From CAZGEA01 sp964524515 (GTDB lineage Bacteria; Patescibacteriota; Microgenomatia; UBA8517): 64,000 bases of DNA. The stretch is from positions 310,001-374,000 of the forward strand of contig CAZGEA010000001.1 of assembly GCA_964524515.1 (NCBI GenBank). Reading direction: 5' to 3'. The notes under the pieces were generated by a model. That model did no database searches. It was not told where the DNA came from and saw only the letters and a list, made by a program, of their open reading frames with translations. Below are positions 46,306-54,354 of the stretch, one piece after another; the stretch's first letter is position 1; the number at the start of each line of letters is the position of its first letter. The translations under genes and the position numbers were made by a program.

Positions 46306-46311
46306 TATAAT
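46306..46311 (+). promoter_or_regulatory. -10 box before a small ORF
   Basis: Two TATAAT boxes lie in tandem (46294-46299, overlapping the end of the upstream gene, and 46306-46311). The second lies 11 bases before ATG 46323, the same arrangement as at other gene starts in the window. It supports the short ORF that follows being expressed. Confidence 0.5.
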
Positions 46312-46322
46312 TTATTCTTAAT

Positions 46323-46493
46323 ATGACACAGGAAAGATTAAATCTCACAGCTTGGCGTGGAAAAGAATTTCTTCTTAAACTATCAGGAAAAGAGGCAACC
46401 AGAAGGATAAAAAGATTTCAAGAAGATCAAAATCCAAAAATTAAATACGATATTGATAAAATTACTTCTTCTGTTTTGAACCCTTCCAAATAA
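46323..46493 (+). CDS. Small basic protein, 56 residues, unknown
   Basis: ATG 46323 to TAA 46493 encodes 56 residues rich in Lys, Arg and Glu, beginning MTQERLNLTAWRGKEF and predicted mostly helical up to about residue 36. I do not recognise it. Support for its being real: a TATAAT box 11 bases upstream, a space otherwise unexplained between two genes, and a composition unlike an antisense shadow. Its last 32 bases overlap the 3' end of the convergent DPM-GtrA gene. No membrane segment or signal is visible. It could be a small nucleic-acid-binding or regulatory protein, but nothing proves this. Confidence 0.5.
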   Translation: MTQERLNLTAWRGKEFLLKLSGKEATRRIKRFQEDQNPKIKYDIDKITSSVLNPSK

Positions 46494-47616
46494 CCAAGTT
46501 ATACATCATGTAGTTATATGGTAGTACTAAAAATGCTACAACAAACAACAAAACCAAAAAATCATATCTAGCTCCAACAATCTTAACTCCAATTGGTCCA
46601 ACAGTAGATTGAATAATTAATGCTCCAACTGAAGTCAAATTAAATTGCAAAAATTTCGATATTATTTTATTAATTCCAGAAATTTTATTATCTTTAAATG
46701 TCCAGAAATTGTTAAATGTAAAATTTGAAACTATTGCAATCTCAGTTGATAAAAGCCATGAAGCAATCTCAGAAAAATTAAGCCCTCTAAATACTCTTAA
46801 AAAGATAAAGTTAACCAAAAATCCCACAAACCCAACTGTAGCAAATTTTATAAATTTCATTTTATCTTTAATTCCCAAAATAATTGCAACTTTAAAAGTT
46901 GAGGTCATTTCATTTGGATTAAATTTCGACTTTTCTCTTTTTCGCGCCGCAAATTCCAATGGAACTTCAACTACCTTTTTACTATTTTTAATAGATTGAT
47001 ACAGCAAATCAACCTTGTAGGCAAAACGCTTTAGTTCCATTAAATTATCAAGATCAATTTTATCCAAAACACCATTTACTCTTGTTAATCTAAAGCCAGT
47101 AGTTAAATCGTGAATTGAAGGTTTAAGTAAAACCATTCTTATAAACAAATTCCCAAAAAAACTAATTGCTTTTCGGCTAATTGCCCAGTCAGCAGGAACA
47201 GAGCCACCTTTAATATATCTTGAACCAATCACATAATCTGCTCCATTTAAATATGCTTGAACCATTGGTGGAACAAATCGTGGTGGATGTTGAAAATCAG
47301 CATCCATTTCCATAACTGCATCTGCATGTATTTCACCAATTGCATATTTCATTCCACGAACATATGCCATCCCCAGTCCTGCTTTTTCTCCTTGTAATAA
47401 ATAAATCTTTTTTTGCTTAGAATTAAACTTTTTCATATATTTTTTAACAATATCTCCGGTTCCATCAGGTGAGTTATCATCAACTACAAGAAGCTTCATG
47501 TCAGCATTAATTTTTGGAAACTCTTCCAAAACTAATTTTTCTATCATTAAAGAAATGTTTTCTTTTTCGTTGTATGTGGGAATTATTACAACGACTCTAT
47601 CTTTTGAAGTATTCAT
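46462..47616 (-). CDS. DPM1-GtrA fusion: polyprenyl-phosphate sugar synthase with GtrA-like membrane domain
   Basis: A 384-residue two-domain protein. Residues 1-245 are a canonical DPM1-type GT2: VVVIIPTYNEKENI, VVDDNSPDGT, MDADFQHPP and TTGFRLTR. Residues about 255-380 form a GtrA-like domain of four helices, with KFATVGFVGFLVNFIFLRV and IAIVSNFTFNNFWTF. GtrA-type domains are thought to move the polyprenyl-phosphate sugar across the membrane, so one polypeptide may make and flip the donor for the GT-C enzymes. It is followed upstream by the Yip1-like gene (4-base gap), with which it forms an operon. Confidence 0.92.
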   Translation of the reverse strand: MNTSKDRVVVIIPTYNEKENISLMIEKLVLEEFPKINADMKLLVVDDNSPDGTGDIVKKYMKKFNSKQKKIYLLQGEKAGLGMAYVRGMKYAIGEIHADAVMEMDADFQHPPRFVPPMVQAYLNGADYVIGSRYIKGGSVPADWAISRKAISFFGNLFIRMVLLKPSIHDLTTGFRLTRVNGVLDKIDLDNLMELKRFAYKVDLLYQSIKNSKKVVEVPLEFAARKREKSKFNPNEMTSTFKVAIILGIKDKMKFIKFATVGFVGFLVNFIFLRVFRGLNFSEIASWLLSTEIAIVSNFTFNNFWTFKDNKISGINKIISKFLQFNLTSVGALIIQSTVGPIGVKIVGARYDFLVLLFVVAFLVLPYNYMMYNLVIWKGSKQKK

Positions 47617-47620
47617 ATTT

Positions 47621-48184
47621 TTAATTTAATTTCATTTCACCCAAAGCAGGAAGATAAAACAAATAAGCTGCCACACCTATAAAAACCAATGTTAAAATAA
47701 GTCTTGGTAAAAATACAACAAGAAGTGCTTTTTTACGATTAAATCCGTGCAACACTTCAGTTCCACGAATAAATATAACCAATTCATAAATCCATCCAAT
47801 AAAAGAAATTGCAGGAAAAAACCCAAGCAATAAAGTTGGAGTTTGTGAATAAACAATCAATTGATATGTATTTTTAAAATCCCCTTTACCTTTAAATAAC
47901 TTTATCCAAAAGTGAGTAATCCTTGCAATTACAAAACTAAATATAATTCCAAAAATATAAGTAACTACATAAAAAGCTCCATTCTGTAAATTCAGCGATG
48001 CCACAGCATTTGTCTTTGGAAACAAATAAGTAATAAGTACATAAATAATAAGATTAATTAAAGATAAAACTGCATAAAAACTAACTGCAAGTTTTATATT
48101 TTTTTCTTTCTTTAAATCAGCAAATGCTTTGCCAGGAGTTAAAACAATAAACTTAATTTTATTAATTAATTCATTAATTGTCAT
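47621..48184 (-). CDS. Yip1-like membrane protein
   Basis: A 187-residue membrane protein: an amphipathic N-terminus (INKIKFIVLTPGKAFADLKKEKN) followed by five hydrophobic segments. TPGKAFADL and the later ARITHFWIKLFKGKGDFKNTYQLIVYSQTP are typical of bacterial Yip1 domain proteins, which lack a defined function. ATG 48184 lies only five bases after the minus-strand TATAAT of the shared palindromic -10, so its mRNA is probably leaderless. It is upstream of and likely co-transcribed with the DPM-GtrA gene. Confidence 0.75.
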   Translation of the reverse strand: MTINELINKIKFIVLTPGKAFADLKKEKNIKLAVSFYAVLSLINLIIYVLITYLFPKTNAVASLNLQNGAFYVVTYIFGIIFSFVIARITHFWIKLFKGKGDFKNTYQLIVYSQTPTLLLGFFPAISFIGWIYELVIFIRGTEVLHGFNRKKALLVVFLPRLILTLVFIGVAAYLFYLPALGEMKLN

Positions 48185-48189
48185 AAAAT

Positions 48190-48199
48190 ATTATATAAT
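48190..48199. promoter_or_regulatory. Palindromic -10 box shared by yip1-like gene and trmD
   Basis: ATTATATAAT is a perfect palindrome in the 27-base divergent gap. On the minus strand TATAAT (48195-48190) is five bases before ATG 48184; on the plus strand TATAAT (48194-48199) is twelve bases before ATG 48212. The two boxes overlap, so RNA polymerase can occupy only one orientation at a time. No -35 consensus stands out on either side. Confidence 0.6.
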
Positions 48200-48211
48200 C
48201 TTAAAGCTATA

Positions 48212-48913
48212 ATGAAAATAGACATAATTACACTCTTTCCCCATATGTTTGAAGGAATCTTTAATCATTCAATTATTGGTCGCGCAAAAGAGAAAAACTT
48301 AGTTAATATTGAAATTCACGATCTTCGACAATTCGGCATTGATGAGAGAAAAACAGTTGATGACAGGCCATATGGTGGTGGAGTAGGTATGATTTTAATG
48401 ATTGAACCGATTGATAAAATTCTTAAATCACTTGATTTAAAACCAAATACACCAAATCAAAAAATAATATTAACTTCCGCTTCAGGCAAAATTTACAAAC
48501 AACAAACTGCAAAAGAATATTCATCTCTTGAGAGGCTAACAATAATTTGCGGCAGATATGAAGGAGTTGATGAAAGAGTTACAAATTTAATTGATGATCA
48601 AATCTGCATTGGTGATTTTGTATTAACTGGTGGCGAAATTGCATCAATGGCAATAACAGATTCGGTTACAAGATTAATTCCAGGTGTTTTAGAAAAAGAA
48701 GGTGCCACTGAATTGGAATCATTTACCAATCCTCAACTATTAGAAGAACCAAAATACACTCGTCCAGAAAACTATAATGGTCTCTTGGTTCCAGAAATTC
48801 TTTTATCAGGAAACCATGCAAAAATCGAAGAATGGAAAAAAGAAGAATCTCTTAAAATAACTAAAAAAAACAGACCAGACTTATCCGTTGCAAATAAAAA
48901 AATTTTACAATAA
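48212..48913 (+). CDS. trmD: tRNA (guanine37-N1)-methyltransferase TrmD
   Basis: 233 residues, close to the usual 230-250, covering the whole SPOUT domain and C-terminal helices. Signature blocks are DDRPYGGGVGM (50-60), LTSASGK, CGRYEGVDERV (113-123) and IGDFVLTGGE (133-142), which form the SAM-binding trefoil knot; ESFTNPQLLEEPKYTRP holds the catalytic region. It methylates G37 of tRNAs read by CNN/NNG-type codons, preventing frameshifting. In most bacteria it lies between rimM and rplS; here those neighbours are missing and it is followed 9 bases later by a small unknown gene. Confidence 0.97.
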   Translation: MKIDIITLFPHMFEGIFNHSIIGRAKEKNLVNIEIHDLRQFGIDERKTVDDRPYGGGVGMILMIEPIDKILKSLDLKPNTPNQKIILTSASGKIYKQQTAKEYSSLERLTIICGRYEGVDERVTNLIDDQICIGDFVLTGGEIASMAITDSVTRLIPGVLEKEGATELESFTNPQLLEEPKYTRPENYNGLLVPEILLSGNHAKIEEWKKEESLKITKKNRPDLSVANKKILQ

Positions 48914-48922
48914 AGTTAATAA

Positions 48923-49255
48923 ATGGAGCAAAATTCAGAAATACCAAAAACTATCATCAATCAGCCAACAGAACCAATTCAGCCTCCAACAACACCATCC
49001 CCAGTAGAAACGCTATCCTCAGCTCCAAAACTAACAGATGTACAAACAAATCCTGGAATGGAAGGCACAACACAAACAATCGACACGGTTAAAAATGAAT
49101 CAGTAATGCCAAGTGTAATTAGTAAAGATGTCAATGTAATTAATCCGGCAGATGCAGCTGAAATCCGCAAACAAGCCCAAGCGTTAATTGATGCACAAAA
49201 CGCAAAAAAACCAAATTTAATAGACAAATTTAAGAACTTTTTAAATATAAAATAA
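48923..49255 (+). CDS. Hypothetical Pro/Thr-rich protein
   Basis: A 110-residue hydrophilic protein. The first 60 residues are low-complexity (PTEPIQPPTTPSPVE) and probably disordered; residues about 70-110 form a likely helix (DAAEIRKQAQALIDAQNAKK) ending in a basic, amphipathic LIDKFKNFLNIK. No signal peptide is seen. It starts 9 bases after trmD on the same strand and is probably co-transcribed. I do not recognise it; the amphipathic tail could bind a membrane or a partner. Confidence 0.7.
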   Translation: MEQNSEIPKTIINQPTEPIQPPTTPSPVETLSSAPKLTDVQTNPGMEGTTQTIDTVKNESVMPSVISKDVNVINPADAAEIRKQAQALIDAQNAKKPNLIDKFKNFLNIK

Positions 49256-49288
49256 TCAAGATTAAATAAACAAAAAGAAGTCTCCAGT

Positions 49289-49552
49289 TTAAGCTCGCAT
49301 TATCATAAAAGATAATATTACAAATCCAATAATTGATATACAAAAATACTCCAAAAACACTGACCAGCTAAAATCTTTATGAATCATATGGTGTACCACT
49401 CCCCAAACTACATATGAAACAGATGTTGCAGCAGCAATTGCAAATTGAAACTCACGATTATAAGAAAAAAACCAAAAACCTAAAGTTGAAAACAATAGTA
49501 TTCCCAGAAGTGGAATGAAATGAACAATATTTTTTGAAAAATCTTTTATCAT
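49289..49552 (-). CDS. Small membrane protein, unknown
   Basis: 87 residues with three hydrophobic segments (about 8-28, 36-52 and 65-85) and a charged VHHMIHKDFSW loop containing three His. It ends convergently with the Pro/Thr-rich gene, with a 33-base gap lacking an obvious hairpin terminator. It begins 16 bases after the CAP-domain gene and may be co-transcribed with it. Codon pattern and helix layout support a real protein; its function is unknown. Confidence 0.65.
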   Translation of the reverse strand: MIKDFSKNIVHFIPLLGILLFSTLGFWFFSYNREFQFAIAAATSVSYVVWGVVHHMIHKDFSWSVFLEYFCISIIGFVILSFMIMRA

Positions 49553-49568
49553 TTTGAAAAATCTCTTA

Positions 49569-50474
49569 TCATATAATATTACCTGCTTTCATGATAACAA
49601 TAATAGTAACTATCATTCCAAAAAAAGATAAATGTGCAAAAGCACGTCCTGATATTCTTGGAATCTTTTGCTTCCAAACTATAAATGCATCAATAAATAT
49701 AATTGACCCTAAAACCACAGTTAACAAAAGTGATCCATATTTAGTTGCATCAAAACTGCTAACTTGTTGTGATTTTCCATCAAACGCCAATGCTGCACCT
49801 GAAACAACAGGAGCTGGACTTACTGCTAATTGATTTTCAACAACTTGCTTTCCTGGTGCAACATCAGATGCTGAAACTGTAGTTATAGATTTTGAAGTAT
49901 CAGAAAGTTTAGTTCCAAAAAGCTGCACTACAATAGTAGTATCGTGCCCTAACAAATCTCCTTCAATTACAGCGATTCCAATTTCTTTATAACGAGTAGA
50001 TAACAAATTTTCCCTATGAGATGATGAGCTCATCCAAGCATCAACTGTAGATTTTGGATCACGAAAATCACGCGCCAAATTCTCGCCCGCATATTTATAT
50101 TTATAGCCTTGATCTGCAAAAAACTTCCAAGGCTGTGTACCATCCGGTGCCACATGAGACCAATAATCACGATTAATCATATCTGTTGCCTTTGCCTGTG
50201 CTGCTTTTGTTAATTGTTCACTATACGAAAGCTGAGTTAATCCAGCTTCTTTTCTTTTTTGATTTGTTAAATTTATTACATCACTTGGAGAAATATTTGC
50301 AGCATACCCCAAAACAGACACAGGATGAGTGGATAATGTCGATACAAAAATCTGATAAACAAAAATACCAATCAATAAAACCAATAAAGATTTACTATGA
50401 AGTATCTTTGCTTTATGGTTATTTGATTCTCGTGGAATAAATAAATGCAAAATTTGATTTAGGGCAAGTTCCAT
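49569..50474 (-). CDS. Membrane-anchored CAP/SCP-domain protein
   Basis: 301 residues: an N-terminal hydrophobic anchor (about 28-50), a CAP (SCP/PR1) domain at about 65-190 and two C-terminal helices. CAP motifs are SHVAPDG (His107), YAGENLARDF (Glu131) and SSHRENLL (His153), the tetrad seen in bacterial YkwD-like proteins. The domain faces outside; bacterial members have unknown function, sometimes linked to envelope or spore surfaces. Start set at ATG 50474, eight bases after a TATTAT box, not TTG 50483. It lies between a GT2 and a small membrane gene. Confidence 0.87.
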   Translation of the reverse strand: MELALNQILHLFIPRESNNHKAKILHSKSLLVLLIGIFVYQIFVSTLSTHPVSVLGYAANISPSDVINLTNQKRKEAGLTQLSYSEQLTKAAQAKATDMINRDYWSHVAPDGTQPWKFFADQGYKYKYAGENLARDFRDPKSTVDAWMSSSSHRENLLSTRYKEIGIAVIEGDLLGHDTTIVVQLFGTKLSDTSKSITTVSASDVAPGKQVVENQLAVSPAPVVSGAALAFDGKSQQVSSFDATKYGSLLLTVVLGSIIFIDAFIVWKQKIPRISGRAFAHLSFFGMIVTIIVIMKAGNII

Positions 50475-50504
50475 AACTATCAATAATATTAACTATATGT
50501 TGAG

Positions 50505-51581
50505 CTATCGTCTAGTAGGAGAGACCCAAGGTCCAGAAATTTTCAAAAACATTGATTGATAGAATCCTTTAATAAGCGAGGCAATACTAACAAACTGTAC
50601 AAACCACAAAAATGGCCCAAAGAATATTAAATAAAATTTCTTTATCCAAAAATTTTGAATTGCAGCAAATCCCCACAGAAGTAAAAAATCAATACTAATT
50701 AAATAAAAAACAATTTTTCTATCAATCAAAAAACTTAAAAAATTAGAATGACTCCCAGGAAAAAGTGAATATAAAAACAAAGCCATCAAGAAAAATAAAT
50801 ATATGGAATGCACTAAATCAATTGTAAAAAATAAAATAATTGCGATATCAAATGCCTGAAATTTAAATGGCACTTTATGCTTTTTAACAGTTTGGAAAAA
50901 ACCTAATTGCCATCTCGTACACTGCTTGAAATAATCAAAAAAATTATCTGGATCCTGAGTTACAACTTCAGCTTTCGGTTCATAAACTATTGAACCTAAT
51001 TTCTTTCTATGAATTTGAAATGTCATATCAAAATCTTCAATTATTATATCTTTATCAAATTCAATTTTTGCCAAAACCGATGATTTATAAATACTTGAAG
51101 TTCCAGGGGCGATCATCACTGCATTAACAGTAGAACTCAGTCTCTTGTATATATTCTGCCAAATAAAATACATCACAGATCTATATACAACAAAAATGTT
51201 TGCTTTTTCTTGACTCATCACCTGACCACATACAACAGCTGTATTTTTATTCTTTTCAAATCTCGAAAGTATTAAATTAAAAAAATTAGCTTTAGGGTAA
51301 GTGTCAGCATCCAAAACTAAAACATATTTATATTTAGTCAAAATCTTATAATGCTTTATTGCTTTTTTTAAACTATTTATTTTCCCAATGTTTCTTTTAT
51401 TGCGAAGTAAATTTACACCAAATTTTTTACAAATCTTATCTGTATTGTCCCCCGATGCATCAGAAACAATAAAAATATCCTTTCGATGAATATCATTTTT
51501 AAGTGATGCTAAAGTTTTAGAAATAACTTTTTCTTCATTATGGGCTGAAACTACAACTGCGACTGTAAACCTCTTTATCAT
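50505..51581 (-). CDS. Processive-type GT2 glycosyltransferase (PgaC/BcsA-like)
   Basis: 358 residues with the D, DxD, ED, Q-x-x-RW set of membrane processive GT2 enzymes: VSDASGDNT, LVLDADTYP, IIEDFDMTF and QCTRWQLGF. Three or four C-terminal helices (from about 240) should anchor it and may form the export channel. Relatives make poly-N-acetylglucosamine, hyaluronan or cellulose. That is notable beside the divergently transcribed, secreted polysaccharide deacetylase at 51662, which could modify the polymer, as PgaB does for PNAG. Polymer identity is not determined. Confidence 0.85.
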   Translation of the reverse strand: MIKRFTVAVVVSAHNEEKVISKTLASLKNDIHRKDIFIVSDASGDNTDKICKKFGVNLLRNKRNIGKINSLKKAIKHYKILTKYKYVLVLDADTYPKANFFNLILSRFEKNKNTAVVCGQVMSQEKANIFVVYRSVMYFIWQNIYKRLSSTVNAVMIAPGTSSIYKSSVLAKIEFDKDIIIEDFDMTFQIHRKKLGSIVYEPKAEVVTQDPDNFFDYFKQCTRWQLGFFQTVKKHKVPFKFQAFDIAIILFFTIDLVHSIYLFFLMALFLYSLFPGSHSNFLSFLIDRKIVFYLISIDFLLLWGFAAIQNFWIKKFYLIFFGPFLWFVQFVSIASLIKGFYQSMFLKISGPWVSPTRR

Positions 51582-51627
51582 AATTTAGGGTATATTAATC
51601 TCAAAATTATATTCAAGCAATATGGTG

Positions 51628-51655
51628 TTGACTAACAGTGTGTCATGTATATAAT
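51628..51655 (+). promoter_or_regulatory. Promoter of the deacetylase/TasA-like locus
   Basis: TTGACT (51628-51633) and TATAAT (51650-51655) are spaced by 16 bases, close to the sigma-70 optimum. The -10 box ends six bases before ATG 51662, predicting a leaderless mRNA. This is the best-formed promoter with both boxes in the window. Confidence 0.7.
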
Positions 51656-51661
51656 GAAAAA

Positions 51662-52888
51662 ATGAACAACATAAAAAGATTTTTTATCTTAATTGCTATA
51701 GTCTTCACAGCAAACATCTTAGTTACAAATTCAATTAGTGCACAAGTTCCACCTCTTGCCAATCCTTCATTTGAAACACAAGCCGGATCTGCAAATGAAG
51801 CACTAAGCTGGTTTCCATTTCAAAATGGTTACACCAGAGTTCAAACTGCAAAAACAGGAACTTGGGGAATTAAACTATCAAACACACAAACAAACACTTA
51901 TTCAGGAATTTATCAAAGAGTTAATTTTAATCAAACAACTGCAAAACCAATCTTTATTGGAGGATATGTTAAGGGACAAAACATTATAAATTCATCAAAT
52001 GGATATTTTGGAGCATCACTTTATTTGGAAATTGTTCATACAGATGGCACTATTACTTACTGGAATACAATTGCAAACTATGGTTCATTTGATTGGCGTT
52101 GGGTAGGAGTCAACACTGCAACATTGCCATCAAATGAAAAACCAATAAGCCACATCTTTGTAGTCCCCATGTTAGGGCTTGCTCGAGGAACAGCTTTTTT
52201 TGATGACATAAAAGTTCAAGAATACGAACCAACCAGTGGTGCAGTTACCATAATGGTAGATGATGGCGAAATTTCAACTTATACAGATATTCTTCCTGCA
52301 TTAAATACATTTGGATTCAAAGGATCAGCTGCCATAATATCTGGCGCAATCGGCGACGATGGACAAATGACAAAAGCTCAGCTAGTTGACCTTCAAAATA
52401 AAGGTTGGGAAATCGTATCCCACAGCGTAAATCATGATGATATGACTACTCTTTCAAATACTAGAATAAAAACTGAATTAAACACTTCAAAAAGAACACT
52501 CGAAAGAGCAGGTTTGTCAGTTCAAAACTTCGCTCTCCCATTTGGAGCTTACAATGGATTTATTTTAGGTGAAGCCCAAGCAGGAGGATACAAATCAGTT
52601 AGAGCTTATGAACAAGGCGATAATCCAAAAGGGCTATTTCCATTTGATGTAAAAGTTAGAGGTCTATTAAATACAACACCAATTTCAGAAGTAGAATCAT
52701 GGCTAAGTAACGCAAAAAATAACAAGAAATGGACCATCCTAACTCTTCACAGAATTGCTCCATCAAGTGATGATGCATATTTCCTTACATCAGCTCAACT
52801 TAAAACTATAATACAAAAAGTCAAAGACTCAGGTCTACCTGTTATTACATACAAAGAAGGTATCTCCCAATTCGCCACAGCTCAATAA
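51662..52888 (+). CDS. Secreted polysaccharide deacetylase with N-terminal carbohydrate-binding-like domain
   Basis: 408 residues: signal peptide (to about 27, SISAQ), a beta-rich domain at about 30-188 that begins NPSFE and ends AFFDDIKVQEY, like CBM-type jelly rolls, and a NodB domain from about 194. Its catalytic residues are visible: IMVDDGE (Asp200, Asp201), VSHSVNHDDM (His254, His258), LPFGAYN and TLHRI. It should deacetylate an N-acetyl polysaccharide outside the cell. Start ATG 51662 is fixed by the promoter; the longer GTG frame from 51638 runs through it. It opens the fibre locus and is divergent from a PgaC-like synthase. Confidence 0.9.
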   Translation: MNNIKRFFILIAIVFTANILVTNSISAQVPPLANPSFETQAGSANEALSWFPFQNGYTRVQTAKTGTWGIKLSNTQTNTYSGIYQRVNFNQTTAKPIFIGGYVKGQNIINSSNGYFGASLYLEIVHTDGTITYWNTIANYGSFDWRWVGVNTATLPSNEKPISHIFVVPMLGLARGTAFFDDIKVQEYEPTSGAVTIMVDDGEISTYTDILPALNTFGFKGSAAIISGAIGDDGQMTKAQLVDLQNKGWEIVSHSVNHDDMTTLSNTRIKTELNTSKRTLERAGLSVQNFALPFGAYNGFILGEAQAGGYKSVRAYEQGDNPKGLFPFDVKVRGLLNTTPISEVESWLSNAKNNKKWTILTLHRIAPSSDDAYFLTSAQLKTIIQKVKDSGLPVITYKEGISQFATAQ

Positions 52889-52925
52889 ATAGTTTAATAA
52901 TAACTAACTATATACTTTGATACAG

Positions 52926-52956
52926 TTGACAAGACAACAGCAATCTCCTGTATGAT
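52926..52956 (+). promoter_or_regulatory. Promoter of the first TasA-like gene
   Basis: TTGACA (52926-52931), a perfect -35, is followed after 19 bases by TATGAT (52951-52956), directly preceded by TG. The leader would be about ten bases. An alternative TATATT at 52961-52966 lies six bases before ATG 52973. So the fibre genes can be transcribed apart from the deacetylase. Confidence 0.55.
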
Positions 52957-52972
52957 GAATTATATTTAATTA

Positions 52973-54322
52973 ATGAGGAAAATTCTGCCCAGCCTCATAG
53001 TGGTAGGTGCAATATCAGCCCTTGTGGTGACTGTCACAAATGCTTACTTCTCTGATCGCGAAACTTCATCAAACAATCTATTTCAAACTGGAAAAATCGA
53101 TTTAAAAATTGACAATGAAAGCTATTACAATGGTGCAGTCTCTGCAAATACTTCTTGGGAAAAAGATGATTTACCTGGTCATTTGTTTTTCGATTTCAAT
53201 GATGTAAAGCCATCTGATTGGGGTGAGGATACAATTTCATTACATGTTGATGATAATGAAGCCTGGGCATGTATGAAAACATCGCTTACTAAAAATATTG
53301 ATAACACTTGCACTGAACCAGAAAAAATTGATGACCCAAATTGTTTAGAGGGAGAAAATGCCACAAACAGTGGAGAATTAGCAAACAATATTAATTTTAT
53401 GTTTTGGATTGACGATGGAGATAATGTACTTGAACAAGGTGAATTTGACAATAATATTATAGCTCAAGGTCCAGCTAGCCAAGTTCTAAACAGTAATATC
53501 ATACTTGCAGATTCAAGTTTAAATCGTGTAGGTGCAGTTGGTGAAGGACTTTTTCCAAATATAACCTATTTTATAGCAAAAGCATGGTGCTTTGGTTCAC
53601 TCTCACCTAATCCACTACCTGAAGGTCAAGGAGTAAATCCTACAATAAACTCAGGTATTTTATGTAACGGATCAAATCTAAATAATTCAACACAATCTGA
53701 TATTTTAAATGCAGATATTGAGTTCACTGCATATCAACACAGAAACAATCCAAACTTTTTATGTTTCCCTTCAAGTCCAACTCCTACTCCTACTGCTACT
53801 GCAACACCAATAGCATGTGCCAATGTCTGGGCAGATACTGTAGTTAGCGCTAACCAAGGTACAAGAAAAAATGGTACAGCAGTGTTAGCCACCCGATCAA
53901 ACCCAACTACAGCATTAGTAGCTCAAACTTTAGGAAATATCTACGATAGCCCAGTAACTGAAGGAACTTTTTATAGCTTAGGATTTAAACTAGCTACACC
54001 AAATGTTGGTGGAAGCATAGTTGTTTCATTTACCAATCCAATACTTAATGGCCCAGGAAATGATTTAAAAATATATGAAGTTACAGGTGGATCAATCAAT
54101 TCTCCATATCCTGATGAATTAATTAAAATCGAAGCAAGTCCTGATGGAATCACCTATACAACTCTTGCAGCTTCAGCAGCTCGTGATGCAACAGTTGATT
54201 TGGGGATACTAACTCAAGCCAAATTTGTGCGAATTACTGATGTTTCTCCACTTGCTCCATTTGAGTCAACCGCAGATGCCTATGATCTCGACGGAGTTCA
54301 AGCCCTTTGCGGTCAACTTTAA
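52973..54322 (+). CDS. TasA/camelysin-like protein with SipW-type signal and C-terminal beta domain
   Basis: 449 residues. The N-terminus has a hydrophobic helix ending TNAYFSDRETSSNN, the motif of SipW-dependent exports; cleavage is predicted after Ala24. Residues to about 262 form a TasA-like beta region with VKPSDWGEDTISLHVDD, NEAWAC and QGPASQVL, also found in the next gene. A TPTPTATATP linker (about 268-280) leads to a domain of about 170 residues with GNDLKIYEVTGG and IEASPDGITY, resembling discoidin/PEP-CTERM-like surface modules. It is predicted to be a surface fibre or fibre-associated subunit. Confidence 0.83.
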   Translation: MRKILPSLIVVGAISALVVTVTNAYFSDRETSSNNLFQTGKIDLKIDNESYYNGAVSANTSWEKDDLPGHLFFDFNDVKPSDWGEDTISLHVDDNEAWACMKTSLTKNIDNTCTEPEKIDDPNCLEGENATNSGELANNINFMFWIDDGDNVLEQGEFDNNIIAQGPASQVLNSNIILADSSLNRVGAVGEGLFPNITYFIAKAWCFGSLSPNPLPEGQGVNPTINSGILCNGSNLNNSTQSDILNADIEFTAYQHRNNPNFLCFPSSPTPTPTATATPIACANVWADTVVSANQGTRKNGTAVLATRSNPTTALVAQTLGNIYDSPVTEGTFYSLGFKLATPNVGGSIVVSFTNPILNGPGNDLKIYEVTGGSINSPYPDELIKIEASPDGITYTTLAASAARDATVDLGILTQAKFVRITDVSPLAPFESTADAYDLDGVQALCGQL

Positions 54323-54338
54323 TAAATTTATTTTTTTG

Positions 54339-54349
54339 AAGGAGGTGAT
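54339..54349 (+). promoter_or_regulatory. Full-length Shine-Dalgarno of the second TasA-like gene
   Basis: AAGGAGGTGAT matches 11 bases of the complement of a bacterial 16S rRNA 3' end. GGAGG (54341-54345) is nine bases before ATG 54355, an optimal distance. Most other starts in the window have no such site. A second ATG at 54351 in another frame encodes only seven codons before a stop. Confidence 0.85.
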
Positions 54350-54354
54350 TATGA

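Noticed and set aside
51638..51661. GTG start adding eight residues before the deacetylase signal peptide
   Set aside because: The added codons lie over the -10 box of its own promoter and would spoil the N-terminal signal.
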